From: Gracilibacillus timonensis
GTDB lineage: Bacteria > Bacillota > Bacilli > Bacillales > Amphibacillaceae
Direction of reading: 5' to 3'
Length of the DNA stretch: 64,000 nucleotides
Assembly: GCF_900086715.1 (NCBI RefSeq)
Contig: NZ_FLKH01000009.1
Span: 62,001 to 126,000 of the forward strand
In this document: one piece after another, positions 27,531-36,157 of the stretch
Position numbering within the stretch: position 1 is the first letter of the stretch
Layout of the letters: each line of letters opens with the position of its first letter
The notes under the pieces: generated by a model
Told to the model about the DNA's origin: nothing
Seen by the model: the letters and a program-made list of their open reading frames with translations, nothing else
Databases searched by the model: none
Made by a program: the position numbers and the translations under genes

Positions 27531-27560
27531 CCCTTTTCGCTATAGCAGAAAAGGGTTCCT
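27531..27560 (+). terminator. Hairpin between glycosyltransferase and pyruvyl transferase genes
   Basis: Stem CCCTTTTC / GAAAAGGG with a nine-base loop is followed by TTCCTTTC. It is a possible weak terminator or attenuator. Confidence 0.5.
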
Positions 27561-27599
27561 TTCTGTGGATGATCATATTATAAAAAAGGTGGTGATGGC

Positions 27600-28649
27600 A
27601 TGAGGAAGGTATTGTATATTGGCTGGATCGGTTATCACAACTTAGGTGACGATCTCTTGTGGCATGCCTTTCAAACATTGCAAGAGAAGTATCTGGCACC
27701 AGAAAAAATGACCGTTGTACCGGCTTTCCCAACGGTTAATATTAATCAGTTGGAACCGTATGACACAGTCGTTTTAGGTGGAGGCTCCTTGATTGCACCA
27801 AGCTATATATCTGTTTTATATAAGGCAGTGAAACAGGGAAAAAACGTTATCATATGGGGAAGTGGTATCGATCGTATTACGGAAACGCAGCTCGACCAGC
27901 TTCGAAAAGGAGAAAACATACCGTCTATTTCGCGTTTTCGTGGAGAAGAGGTTCCCATGCTGAAGGAGGTATTGCATGCCGCCACATTTGCAGGAGTCAG
28001 AGGTCCCTATACCAAAAAGGTATTGAAGACGTTAACGGGTATAGAGACGATTCCTGTAATTGGTGATCCTGGTGTTTTATTGCAAGTAGAGAATCCTAAG
28101 AAACTCCATTCGAAAACCATTGGGATTAATTGGGGTACGACCAATAATCAGCTGTATGGAGGTAATGAAAAAGCATTAGAGGATCAGCTTGTTCTTGTTT
28201 CCCAACAATTAATTGCTGCAGGCTATCAGATTTTTATTTATGCGGTATGGGATCAAGACTTTGCAGCCTGCCGACGTTTGCAGAAGAAAATCGACCGAGA
28301 AGATGCCGTTTTTTTTGAAAAGAAACGGTATAGTGAACAAGAATTAATGAGCGAACTATCCGGTTGTCAGCTAACGATTAATTTTAAATTGCATCCGAAT
28401 CTACTATCTTTTGCTGCAGGTACACCGGCTATTGCACTAGGCTATCGCTTTAAAGTCTTTGATATGTATGCCTCATTTGGTTTAGAAAACTTAGTTCTTT
28501 CTACTGCTAATGCCAATATCGCTCAAGATCTTATTCCATTAGTCACGAAAGTCACACAACGGCGGGAGACATATATCAAGACTTATCAAGATAAACAAGC
28601 TTACTATCAACCAAAGATTGAACAGGTATTTAAGGAGAAAATGATATAA
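27600..28649 (+). CDS. Polysaccharide pyruvyl transferase family protein
   Basis: The 349-residue protein has the family's N-terminal GWIGYHNLGDDLLWHAF, then VVLGGGSLIAPSY, IIWGSGID, GVRGPYTKKVL and, in the C-terminal half, INFKLHPNLLSFAAGTPAIALGYRFKV in pieces. CsaB-type members add pyruvate ketals from phosphoenolpyruvate to cell-wall glycans and spore polysaccharides. It follows the GT2-TPR gene by 76 bases and closely resembles the protein encoded at 35079-36140. The acceptor glycan is unknown; a spore or wall glycan is an inference from the neighbouring collagen-like protein. Confidence 0.85.
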   Translation: MRKVLYIGWIGYHNLGDDLLWHAFQTLQEKYLAPEKMTVVPAFPTVNINQLEPYDTVVLGGGSLIAPSYISVLYKAVKQGKNVIIWGSGIDRITETQLDQLRKGENIPSISRFRGEEVPMLKEVLHAATFAGVRGPYTKKVLKTLTGIETIPVIGDPGVLLQVENPKKLHSKTIGINWGTTNNQLYGGNEKALEDQLVLVSQQLIAAGYQIFIYAVWDQDFAACRRLQKKIDREDAVFFEKKRYSEQELMSELSGCQLTINFKLHPNLLSFAAGTPAIALGYRFKVFDMYASFGLENLVLSTANANIAQDLIPLVTKVTQRRETYIKTYQDKQAYYQPKIEQVFKEKMI

Positions 28650-28663
28650 TCGCTAAATAAATA

Positions 28664-28692
28664 AAAAAGAAGCCTAGGAAGGCTTCTTTTTT
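28664..28692. terminator. Bidirectional terminator
   Basis: Stem AAAAAGAAGCC / GGCTTCTTTTT with a six-base loop lies between convergent genes. It ends the pyruvyl transferase transcript on the plus strand and the LysM protein transcript on the minus strand. Confidence 0.85.
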
Positions 28693-30541
28693 ATTTGATC
28701 ATCAGCTGTTCACCTGGATAAATCAAATCAGGGTTTTTCAAATCATTCGTTTGTTCGAGTGTCGTCCATAAATAATTGTAACGTAATCCAATTTCAAACA
28801 GGGTTTCGCCTGGTTTGACGGTATGAACTAAGTCATCGGCAGCAGGCTCCGTATTTGCAACATCACTCCCTACAGTAAATGAGGCGACCGTTCCCGTGAC
28901 TTCATAGCTGACTAGGAGCGTTGCTTCGCCGTTAGGGCTTCTGTCTGCTGGAACAAATGTTAGTCCTTCAGGTGCAATATCACTTGTTTTACCCGTACCA
29001 TCTATATCACGTGTGGAGAAATACGCTTCATAGCTGGCATTTGCTGGATTGGTAATATCATAGACAAACAGACCACCATCCCGTTCAAGCGCAATAAAAG
29101 CATACGTTTTCCCATCTACTTCCACAAGTTCGATGGTTTCTGGTTCGGGACCTTTGTTATCACTGCGGTCATCGAATGCGTCTTCCTCGTGGTCACTATT
29201 AAATAAATCCGGGTTGATTTCCGCTATTTTTTGTTCGAATGCATCACCACTATCAAAAACAAGTTCCATCGTATCGGCATCGAAAATCGAAAAGGAACGT
29301 CCGCCAAACGCGTAAAGAGCTTCATAGTGGCCTTCCTCATTCGTTGGTGCAGAAGTGGTTACGTTCAAACGTCCCAGGTTTTCATCAGCGAATAGATCGT
29401 CTGCAACGAGTTGATCTAATTCTTCTTGCGTGTATCCTGAAAATAAATCTGCATGAAAGGTTACATTATCTTCAAGCTCGGCTGCACGCGCTTCTTCTGA
29501 AAAACGATCATAGTCTTGTGCGTCCCCTTCATTCGGGGTAATAATATATGTTTTTCCATTCGTTTCATAGAGTGTTATCGCATCTGGCTGGTGGATTCCT
29601 AATACGGGCCAGTTCTGGATATTTATTTTACCGTCTTCATTAGAAGCGTCCATTCCATTTCCGTGTTCTGAATGATCCTTATAACCAAGCGATTGTACAC
29701 TTGTAAAAGTATTATCCTCTAAATCAAGAGTTGCTATTGCATTATTTTCCTGCAAGACCACATAAGCTAGGGAGCTGTCTTCTTTTATAGCAATATATTC
29801 TGGTTCCAGATCTTCTGGATAGCTTGCCTCAGGGTGGACTTTGCGTACGTCAGCATCAATGATTTTATCCGAAAATCCAGCCGTAGCGATATCTGTCTCC
29901 TCTATACCTTGGCTAATATTAATAATCGAAACCGATCCTTCCGGGTTTACACTATAGTCTTCGTTTGGTTCCCCTTCATTGGCAACCAGTAATTGCTCTC
30001 CATCTGGTGTAAATGTAACCATGTCTGGCAGGGCGCCAACTTCAACTGTTGCAAGATGATCACCAGCACTTGTTAGAAAAAGGACATGACCAGGATCTGT
30101 TTTCGGATCGGCTACGATAGCTACTGCAATGATATCTTCGTTTGGATGGACCGCAATACTTGTTAAATCAGAAACATTCGACAAAGAAGGATCCAAATCT
30201 TCCATTAGTAATCGTTCTTTAAGAGGAATATCCGTAAAAGGCTGATCGTCTGTTAATGATTCTCCATCTAAAATATCGATGGATTGTTCATCGCCATTAA
30301 CAGAAAATATTTGATGGCTTCTTTCATCGTAAGCCACAATTTCTGCTCCTCCAGCTCCATACTCGGCGCCACTTATGTATCGTCCGGTTAGTTCGATGGG
30401 TAAACTTTCTTTCGTTGCTCCATTGTAAAGTGAGAGATCGGTCAATGCTTCGTTTGAAGAATTATCACTCGCTATTGAAGTTAGTGGTGAAACTGCTAGG
30501 GTAGTGATGGTGATGAATAAATAGAATAATGTTTTTTTCAT
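28691..30541 (-). CDS. Secreted choice-of-anchor I domain protein with C-terminal LysM
   Basis: The 616-residue protein starts at the ATG after GAGGTGAAAACG and has a signal peptide (KKTLFYLFITITTLAVSPL). Most of the chain is the beta-propeller-like 'choice-of-anchor I' domain seen in secreted esterase- or phytase-like proteins (GAEIVAYDERSHQIFSVNG; VLFLTSAGDH; VANEGEPNEDYSVNPEGS; APEGLTF). The last 50 residues are a LysM module (HTVKPGETLFEIGLRYNYLW), which would hold it in the peptidoglycan. Acidic composition fits an exported protein of a halotolerant organism. The enzymatic role is unknown. It shares the downstream terminator with the convergent pyruvyl transferase gene. Confidence 0.83.
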   Translation of the reverse strand: MKKTLFYLFITITTLAVSPLTSIASDNSSNEALTDLSLYNGATKESLPIELTGRYISGAEYGAGGAEIVAYDERSHQIFSVNGDEQSIDILDGESLTDDQPFTDIPLKERLLMEDLDPSLSNVSDLTSIAVHPNEDIIAVAIVADPKTDPGHVLFLTSAGDHLATVEVGALPDMVTFTPDGEQLLVANEGEPNEDYSVNPEGSVSIINISQGIEETDIATAGFSDKIIDADVRKVHPEASYPEDLEPEYIAIKEDSSLAYVVLQENNAIATLDLEDNTFTSVQSLGYKDHSEHGNGMDASNEDGKINIQNWPVLGIHQPDAITLYETNGKTYIITPNEGDAQDYDRFSEEARAAELEDNVTFHADLFSGYTQEELDQLVADDLFADENLGRLNVTTSAPTNEEGHYEALYAFGGRSFSIFDADTMELVFDSGDAFEQKIAEINPDLFNSDHEEDAFDDRSDNKGPEPETIELVEVDGKTYAFIALERDGGLFVYDITNPANASYEAYFSTRDIDGTGKTSDIAPEGLTFVPADRSPNGEATLLVSYEVTGTVASFTVGSDVANTEPAADDLVHTVKPGETLFEIGLRYNYLWTTLEQTNDLKNPDLIYPGEQLMIK

Positions 30542-30734
30542 TTCCGTTTTCACCTCTTTGTTAATTGCTACACTAATCATAGCATTGGAATAATAAATGG
30601 CTGTAAAATCTGGGTTAATTTTTTGTAAAGGTTAATCAAAGGATTGCGATTATTTTGTAAAACGCTTACAATTATATGATATAAAGAAAACTAAAAAAGG
30701 ATAAATGTTTTATCATGAAAAGGAGTAGAGAGCT

Positions 30735-31493
30735 GTGATTTATCGCAAAAGGACCTATAAAATAAACGCTGATAAATATGAATCTTTTAATAATTATTTT
30801 CATTCCTATTTGTTACCTAATCAGATGAAAAATGGAGCGAAATTAGCTGGCAGATGGACAAATATTGAAAAAAATAAAGTAGAAGCGATGTGGGAATATA
30901 AAGATATGGATGATTATTATGCTATTCAACAAAAGGTAAAAGACGATCCTCTTTTTCAACTAGCTCAGAAAAACAAGCATTCCATTGATCAAGTCATACT
31001 AGAAAAAAAGGAAGAATTTTTACATTCTACAGGTGATTATTTTGATAGTAAGTATTCTCTTGCAGCCTGTGGATGGATTGAAAATAAACAAGGGGAAGTA
31101 TTACTAGTAAAAACGGAATGGAGATCGGATACGTATGAAATGCCAGGCGGTATAGTAGAGGAGGGGGAAAGTATAGACGAAGCCTGTAAGAGGAAAATAA
31201 AAGAAGAAACAGGTGTTGAGGTAACGTTAAGTGGGATTACTGGTGTCTATACTAATGAAACCAAAAGGCATATAGTATTTGTTTTTGCGGGCCAATATCT
31301 AGATGGACAATTAAGTACTCAATCAAATGAGATACAAGATTGTGGATTCTTCACAATCAGTAAAAACAATATGTGTCAGTATGTAACAAGAGGCAATTTC
31401 CAGAGTAGAATGTTGGATGCGATGTCCTCTTCTTCTATTCCTTTAGAACATTTTACAGTAAGACCATATACAGTTATAAGTAGAGTGGAATAA
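30735..31493 (+). CDS. NIPSNAP-Nudix fusion protein
   Basis: The 252-residue protein starts at a GTG nine bases after AGGAG. Residues about 1-95 look like a NIPSNAP/dimeric alpha-beta-barrel domain (MIYRKRTYKINADKYESFN, LAGRWTNIEKNKVEAMWEY). Residues about 110-240 are a Nudix hydrolase domain with the box GGIVEEGESIDEACKRKIKE, then ETGVEV. The canonical REUXEE reads RKIKEE, so one of the conserved glutamates is lysine and activity may be altered. Nudix enzymes hydrolyse nucleoside diphosphates linked to another group; the substrate here is unknown. The nitrilase-like gene follows after 32 bases, so the two are probably co-transcribed. Confidence 0.8.
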   Translation: MIYRKRTYKINADKYESFNNYFHSYLLPNQMKNGAKLAGRWTNIEKNKVEAMWEYKDMDDYYAIQQKVKDDPLFQLAQKNKHSIDQVILEKKEEFLHSTGDYFDSKYSLAACGWIENKQGEVLLVKTEWRSDTYEMPGGIVEEGESIDEACKRKIKEETGVEVTLSGITGVYTNETKRHIVFVFAGQYLDGQLSTQSNEIQDCGFFTISKNNMCQYVTRGNFQSRMLDAMSSSSIPLEHFTVRPYTVISRVE

Positions 31494-31525
31494 GCTTTTA
31501 TAGGTGAAAATGACTAAGGAGATAA

Positions 31526-32182
31526 ATGAAATTGAAAATACTTGTAGGACAACCAAAACAAGAAAATAGTCTGAATCAATTGAAGGAAGAACTGGATACC
31601 TTACCAAATGTAGATATTTTGTTATTTCCAGAAGGTTACCTTCAGGATAAAGATTTATTAGAAGAGATCAGTAATCTTGCGGTAAGAACAGAAACGATAA
31701 TTATTACGGGATATAAAGATAATCAAAATAAAGACCGTGGTTTGATTATTGACAACAATGGGGAAAAAGTACTTGATCGAGCTAAAACACCAATACATAA
31801 GAATAATCTTTTAGAACCTATAGTAGTGCAGACAAGTAAGGGTACTATCGGTTATATTCTTTGTATGGAAATATTAAAAGGAGTGGAAGGGTTTGCTGGG
31901 GATTGTTTCATTGATTTTATTGCTCATCCTATCGGAACGGGGATGTTTAGTGAAAATCAATTTAATGACTGGATTGATTATGCAAAGAAAACGGCTATTA
32001 AGCATAATTGTTACATAATTGGAACCAGTCATGCCGACGGTTCATTTAGAAACTGTGGGATTTCCATACCAATTGCTTATTGTATAAATAAAAATGGGGA
32101 AGCACTTTTTATTTCTAAGTCAGATACTAGTACCAGATTGATTGATTTAGAAATAAATGAAGTTATTAAAATTGGCAAATAA
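31526..32182 (+). CDS. Carbon-nitrogen (nitrilase-superfamily) hydrolase, short
   Basis: The 218-residue protein has the order of the nitrilase catalytic triad: Glu in LLFPEGYL near residue 37, Lys in RAKTPIHKNN near residue 90, and Cys in GYILCMEIL near residue 117. It is shorter than the usual 260-300 residues, mainly in the C-terminal half. Family members hydrolyse amides or nitriles. ATG 31526 is four bases after AAGGAG; TTG 31532 at ten bases is an alternative. It lies between the Nudix gene and a damaged cis-prenyltransferase gene. The reaction cannot be named. Confidence 0.72.
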   Translation: MKLKILVGQPKQENSLNQLKEELDTLPNVDILLFPEGYLQDKDLLEEISNLAVRTETIIITGYKDNQNKDRGLIIDNNGEKVLDRAKTPIHKNNLLEPIVVQTSKGTIGYILCMEILKGVEGFAGDCFIDFIAHPIGTGMFSENQFNDWIDYAKKTAIKHNCYIIGTSHADGSFRNCGISIPIAYCINKNGEALFISKSDTSTRLIDLEINEVIKIGK

Positions 32183-32258
32183 GAAATCAATCCTAGTACG
32201 TCTACAGCATGTACAGTCATATATTATTTGAATGTAAAGTTTCCTTAAGGAGGCGAAT

Positions 32259-33041
32259 ATGATGTTTCACCAATTAATATTTCAAGCATATAAAAAAATA
32301 GTATGGCTTTTTTTCTCGATGTTTTCATCGTTTCATACCATCAATAAATTAGATATGACCATTCCTAAACATATTGCAATCATCATGGATGGGAATGGAA
32401 GGTGAGCAAAGAATAGAGGTTTTCCAAGATCCATTGGACATTATGCAGGGATGCTGGCATTAAGAAATATCATAGAAGACTGTCATAAAATGGGACTTAA
32501 ACATTTAACGCTGTATGCTTTTTCCTCAGAAAATTGGAAACGTCCCGGAGGAGAGGTAGATTATTTAATCAAGGATTTACCATCGGAAATTTTCAAAAGT
32601 GAAATATTGAAGGTTTATCATAAAAAGAATATAAAGATAAATTTCATTGGAGATATAAACAGCCTGCCACCTCAAACCGTGGAATTATTAAAAGTAGCAG
32701 AAAAGAAAACATCTAAAAATAATGGTATGCATGTTCATTTTGCATTAAACTATGGCGGAAGAAAAGATATTCTTCAAGCGGCTAAACAGATACTAATCAA
32801 TGAATCAAAGGAAACCATCCTTAATATATCAGAAGAGACATTTACAAATTATTTGTATACCAAAGGGGTGGAAGACCCTGAATTAATCATAAGAACGGGT
32901 GGGGATTTGAGAATAAGCAATTTTCTGCTCTGGCAGATTTCTAGTTCTGAGATTTGGTTTACAAAAAAGTATTGGCCCAGTTTTAATGCAAAGTTATTGA
33001 TGAAGGCAATGGAAGAGTATGATATTCGTAAAGCAAAATAG
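32259..33041 (+). pseudogene. cis-prenyltransferase (UppS-like) gene interrupted by an in-frame TGA
   Basis: The reading frame starts at ATG 32259 after a perfect AAGGAGG. It gives HIAIIMDGNGR, then TGA at 32403-32405, then AKNRGFPRSIGHYAGM and the rest of a UppS-family protein (YAFSSENWKRP; RTGGDLRISNFLLWQ). The stop stands exactly where the family has its invariant Trp (MDGNGRWAK), so one G-to-A change of TGG explains it. Everything else, including the catalytic Asp and downstream motifs, is preserved over 260 codons. Undecaprenyl diphosphate synthase normally makes the lipid carrier for wall glycans; this would be a second copy. It is either a very recent pseudogene, a read-through gene, or a sequencing error. 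Confidence 0.85.
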
Positions 33042-33069
33042 CTTCAAAGTCTCTTCTATGCTAAAAAAC

Positions 33070-33123
33070 AATAGCCCTAATAGAATCAATTGTCATCAAA
33101 CAATGGCTTCTTTTAGGGCTATT
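33070..33123. terminator. Bidirectional terminator between prenyltransferase and CgeB-like genes
   Basis: Stem AATAGCCCTAA / TTAGGGCTATT lies around a 32-base loop that itself can pair ATTG/CAAT. It is located between two convergent genes. Confidence 0.65.
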
Positions 33124-33140
33124 CACGTTTTGTATCTTGC

Positions 33141-34028
33141 TTATTGCTTTTCCTTCACTTCCTCTATTTTATCTAACAACTCCTGCGCTCTGTGTTCGTA
33201 TGTGTGTTTGGTTAAAAGATGGCGATACCCAGAGGAAGCAATCGTTTGTGCCTCATCGAGATGGTTTAAATAATAATCTGCCTTTTCCAATAGATCGTTA
33301 TGGTTATCGAAAAGCACGAGATGTTTGTCCGGCGTAAATATTTCCTCCATTTTTGGCACGTAATCACTAAGGACAAGGGCGCCACAGCCAACCCCTTCAA
33401 AAAGTCGCATATTAAGGCTTTTGATATGATCAGCGGTATGGTTAACAACTAGTTTGCTGTCACGGTAAGTCGCCGCTAATTCGTCTAAGAAAACACGTTT
33501 ATGAAAAGACGTTTGGTAGGTAGACTGGAATTGTTCCTTTAGACGAGCAATTGCCCGCTTGCGCCGTTGATAATAGACAGGATCTAACGTACCTACAGAG
33601 GAAATGTCAGTAGGTCGATCCATTAAGGCTTTGCTGTTATTAAAGACGTCTTTGGCCATGGCAAATGGAAAGAAATGTACGGGCACTACAAAATGCTTTG
33701 CCAAATGTAAGGAATGTGCCATTAAGATAAGGTCAGGCTTATATTGTGCCGCTAATTGTCTATTGGTGACTAAACGATTTTCACCGTGGTGAACCCAGAA
33801 GAGTTTCGGAATGGTTACCTGATTGATATGTTTGACGCGTACAGGTGGTTTGGAAGGACTTTCTACAAATAATACTGCGAGGTATTGTCTCCAGTCAACT
33901 TGATTAAAGTCAATACTATCTTGAAATACATCGACATGGATTCCGATTGCGCGCAACCCTTCCTCTAGATATCGACCAGGCGTGAAATTTGTCTTGCCGT
34001 AACACATGAGTATTTTACGTTTTTCCAC
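33141..34028 (-). CDS. CgeB-like glycosyltransferase A
   Basis: The 295-residue protein resembles the spore-maturation CgeB / GT-B 'glycosyltransferase family 1' proteins. N-terminal KILMCYGKTNFTPGRYLEEGL is followed by FWVHHGENR, and the C-terminal donor-binding part reads KSLNMRLFEGVGCGALVLSD in its conserved core, then DNHNDLLEKADYYLNH. CgeB in Bacillus acts late in sporulation on the glycosylated crust layer. The start appears to be GTG 34028 with a weak ribosome-binding site; ATG at residue 8 is an alternative. It is the last gene of the run that begins with the collagen-like protein. The acceptor is unknown. Confidence 0.78.
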   Translation of the reverse strand: MEKRKILMCYGKTNFTPGRYLEEGLRAIGIHVDVFQDSIDFNQVDWRQYLAVLFVESPSKPPVRVKHINQVTIPKLFWVHHGENRLVTNRQLAAQYKPDLILMAHSLHLAKHFVVPVHFFPFAMAKDVFNNSKALMDRPTDISSVGTLDPVYYQRRKRAIARLKEQFQSTYQTSFHKRVFLDELAATYRDSKLVVNHTADHIKSLNMRLFEGVGCGALVLSDYVPKMEEIFTPDKHLVLFDNHNDLLEKADYYLNHLDEAQTIASSGYRHLLTKHTYEHRAQELLDKIEEVKEKQ

Positions 34029-34112
34029 TTTGTCGATACAGTCCTTTCTGCATAAAAGCTGTTATCTTGTTTAGTGTATGGTTCAAGTGGAAAAGCGTAT
34101 GTTTATCTGTCT

Positions 34113-35060
34113 TTAGATCAGAGAAGATGGGGGTTTTTCTGTTAAAATAGTCACCACTTCATCTAAAAAGTCTTGCGCTCGCTGCTTGGTGGAATGGCGA
34201 TGTTGTGATAAATACATGCCATTGTGCGCAATCATTTGCCTTTCTGCTTCATTTTCTAAGTAATAATCCATTTTCTCTTCAAAATCTTGTTCATTAATGG
34301 AGACAAAGTTTACACCTGGTATAAAACCTAAATCACCTAATTCCTTGGAATAAGGTGCTAACAGAAGCGTGTTACACGCCGTAATTTCAAAGTATTTCAT
34401 TAATGGATATTTGAAAACAGAGTCACAAGTGAGGCTGATTTTGGCTCGGTTTAATTCTTTGGCATAGCTAGTACCCACATAGACGTTATTCTCTTGCTGT
34501 TGGACATTACGATAACCTGGATGAGAGTGATAGACAAATCCAGGGCGCCTGTCCAGACGTTTTTGCATTAAGACCCGAAGCGGATAATAGTCTTCTAATA
34601 AAGATCCCATCATTAATACATCGATGTCCTTATTCTGGTGATAGTCACAATAAATATCACGATGGGCGTGGTGAGGCAACCAGTGCATCTGTTCTGAGAA
34701 TTCAGGATACCATTGCAGAAACTTATCACGATAATAGGTGAAAATATGCTGAACTTCCTCTTTTTTCAGCATCGCCTTTCGGTAAGGTTTCTGATAGTGG
34801 AGATCATGAAGGCCTACAGCGAATGGTAGCTTCAGTTGTTTTAGGTTTTTTACAACAGGAGAGCCATTTTCCAGGTAATCGTTAATGTAAATAAAGTCTG
34901 GTTTTTCCTCCATTTCTGCAACCAGTTTGTTGATATCCCCTGACTGGTGTGTGACATGTAGATTGGTTAACTTGCCCAGTTCCTCGATAAAGTAATGGGA
35001 GGCGGGCACGATGTATTCACGATCATTTCGAGTAACAAATAAAATTTTTAATTTCTTCAT
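34113..35060 (-). CDS. CgeB-like glycosyltransferase B
   Basis: The 315-residue protein is a second CgeB-like GT-B protein: KKLKILFVTRNDREYIVPAS at the N-terminus, VLMMGSLLEDYYPLR in the middle, and a donor-site region with YPLMKYFEITACNTLLLAPY and the C-terminal YYLENEAERQMIA. ATG 35060 is eight bases after AAGGAAG; a GTG six bases earlier is too close. It starts 18 bases after the pyruvyl transferase gene and precedes CgeB-like A, in one operon. It probably adds a sugar to a spore- or cell-surface glycan; this rests on family and context. Confidence 0.78.
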   Translation of the reverse strand: MKKLKILFVTRNDREYIVPASHYFIEELGKLTNLHVTHQSGDINKLVAEMEEKPDFIYINDYLENGSPVVKNLKQLKLPFAVGLHDLHYQKPYRKAMLKKEEVQHIFTYYRDKFLQWYPEFSEQMHWLPHHAHRDIYCDYHQNKDIDVLMMGSLLEDYYPLRVLMQKRLDRRPGFVYHSHPGYRNVQQQENNVYVGTSYAKELNRAKISLTCDSVFKYPLMKYFEITACNTLLLAPYSKELGDLGFIPGVNFVSINEQDFEEKMDYYLENEAERQMIAHNGMYLSQHRHSTKQRAQDFLDEVVTILTEKPPSSLI

Positions 35061-35078
35061 GATCACGCTTCCTTACTC

Positions 35079-36140
35079 TTAAAGATAAAGTCCCTGTTGG
35101 AAAGGTGCAACAAGCTTTTTTTGATACATTTGCTGGTACTGTCGCATCGTGTCAACAATATTCTCTTGATTCGTGGTGATTTGCTGTTCAAGTGAAAGAA
35201 TTTTATCAGCAAGCTGGTTGTCGTCTGTTGCAATGACCATATCACTTAAATCAATCGAAGCAGCAAAGTCATATATTTTAAAACGATAGCCTAGAGCGAT
35301 AAATGGAACCTGTGCAGCTAATGATAAATAATTAGCATGTAATTTAAAATTAATGGTGAAGGAGAAGCGATCCATTAATGCTATTAAATCATCTTGATAG
35401 TAGATTTTTTCATCTAAGGTAATCGCCTGTTGGTTGGATATTTTTTGACAGAGACGTTTCGTTACATCTAGATCAGCCTGCCATACGAGATAGAAATAAA
35501 TCTTATAACCTTTGGCAATTAATTGATTTAAGGCAGAAGCTAGACGATTCTCCAGTGTGATTTCATCATAACCATAGATATTCTGATAGGAAGTTCCCCA
35601 GTTAACACCAATTATATTCTCTTTCTGTTCTTTAGTAGCCCCCTTTTCCAATAAAAAGGCAGAATCACCGCTGACCTCAATCGAATCGTTAATACCACAT
35701 TGTTGCAATACTTGATGGGTAAGTGGACCTCTTACGCCAGTCCAGACACTTTCCTTGAAAACAGTGGACGTTTTTTGTTTTAACTCTTTCGATGCTTGCC
35801 ATGTGATTGGGGCATCGAGGGCGATATAAGATTGTGGCACCCAATCTATTCCTGAGCCCCAGATCATCACCTTCTTATTTAGTTGCAAGGCCCGATAGAG
35901 GGTTTCTATAATATAGGGCTGAATCAATTGATCTGGCCCGCTGATAATCGAGCCACCGCCAAGTACGATTAAATCATAGTCCGCAATACGTGCATTATCG
36001 AGGTATCTTTTTTCATTATTCACGGTATCTAGCTTATAGTCCTCTCCTAATTGAGAAAATTGCTGTTTAAATAAATCAAACATGAGTTCGTCACCTAAAT
36101 TGTGATAACCAATCCAGCCAATATATAACACATGTTTCAT
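35079..36140 (-). CDS. Polysaccharide pyruvyl transferase family protein, second copy
   Basis: The 353-residue protein shows HVLYIGWIGYHNLGDELMF, LIVLGGGSIISGPDQL, VMIWGSGIDWVPQS, GVRGPLTHQVLQ and C-terminal FTINFKLHANYLSLAAQVP. It is a clear paralog of the protein at 27600-28649. It would transfer pyruvate from phosphoenolpyruvate to a sugar of a surface glycan, giving it negative charge. ATG 36140 follows AGGAGG. It lies 17 bases after the GT2-TPR gene and 18 bases before CgeB-like B. The acceptor sugar is unknown. Confidence 0.85.
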   Translation of the reverse strand: MKHVLYIGWIGYHNLGDELMFDLFKQQFSQLGEDYKLDTVNNEKRYLDNARIADYDLIVLGGGSIISGPDQLIQPYIIETLYRALQLNKKVMIWGSGIDWVPQSYIALDAPITWQASKELKQKTSTVFKESVWTGVRGPLTHQVLQQCGINDSIEVSGDSAFLLEKGATKEQKENIIGVNWGTSYQNIYGYDEITLENRLASALNQLIAKGYKIYFYLVWQADLDVTKRLCQKISNQQAITLDEKIYYQDDLIALMDRFSFTINFKLHANYLSLAAQVPFIALGYRFKIYDFAASIDLSDMVIATDDNQLADKILSLEQQITTNQENIVDTMRQYQQMYQKKLVAPFQQGLYL

Positions 36141-36157
36141 AGGACAACCTCCTGATA

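Noticed and set aside
30652-30667. TTGTAAAACGCTTACAA before the Nudix gene as a cre
   Set aside because: The palindrome is one base longer than the cre consensus between its fixed positions, so the register does not fit.
32403-32405. TGA in the prenyltransferase gene read as selenocysteine
   Set aside because: The family has Trp, not Cys, at this site, and no selenocysteine-insertion stem-loop is evident just after the codon.
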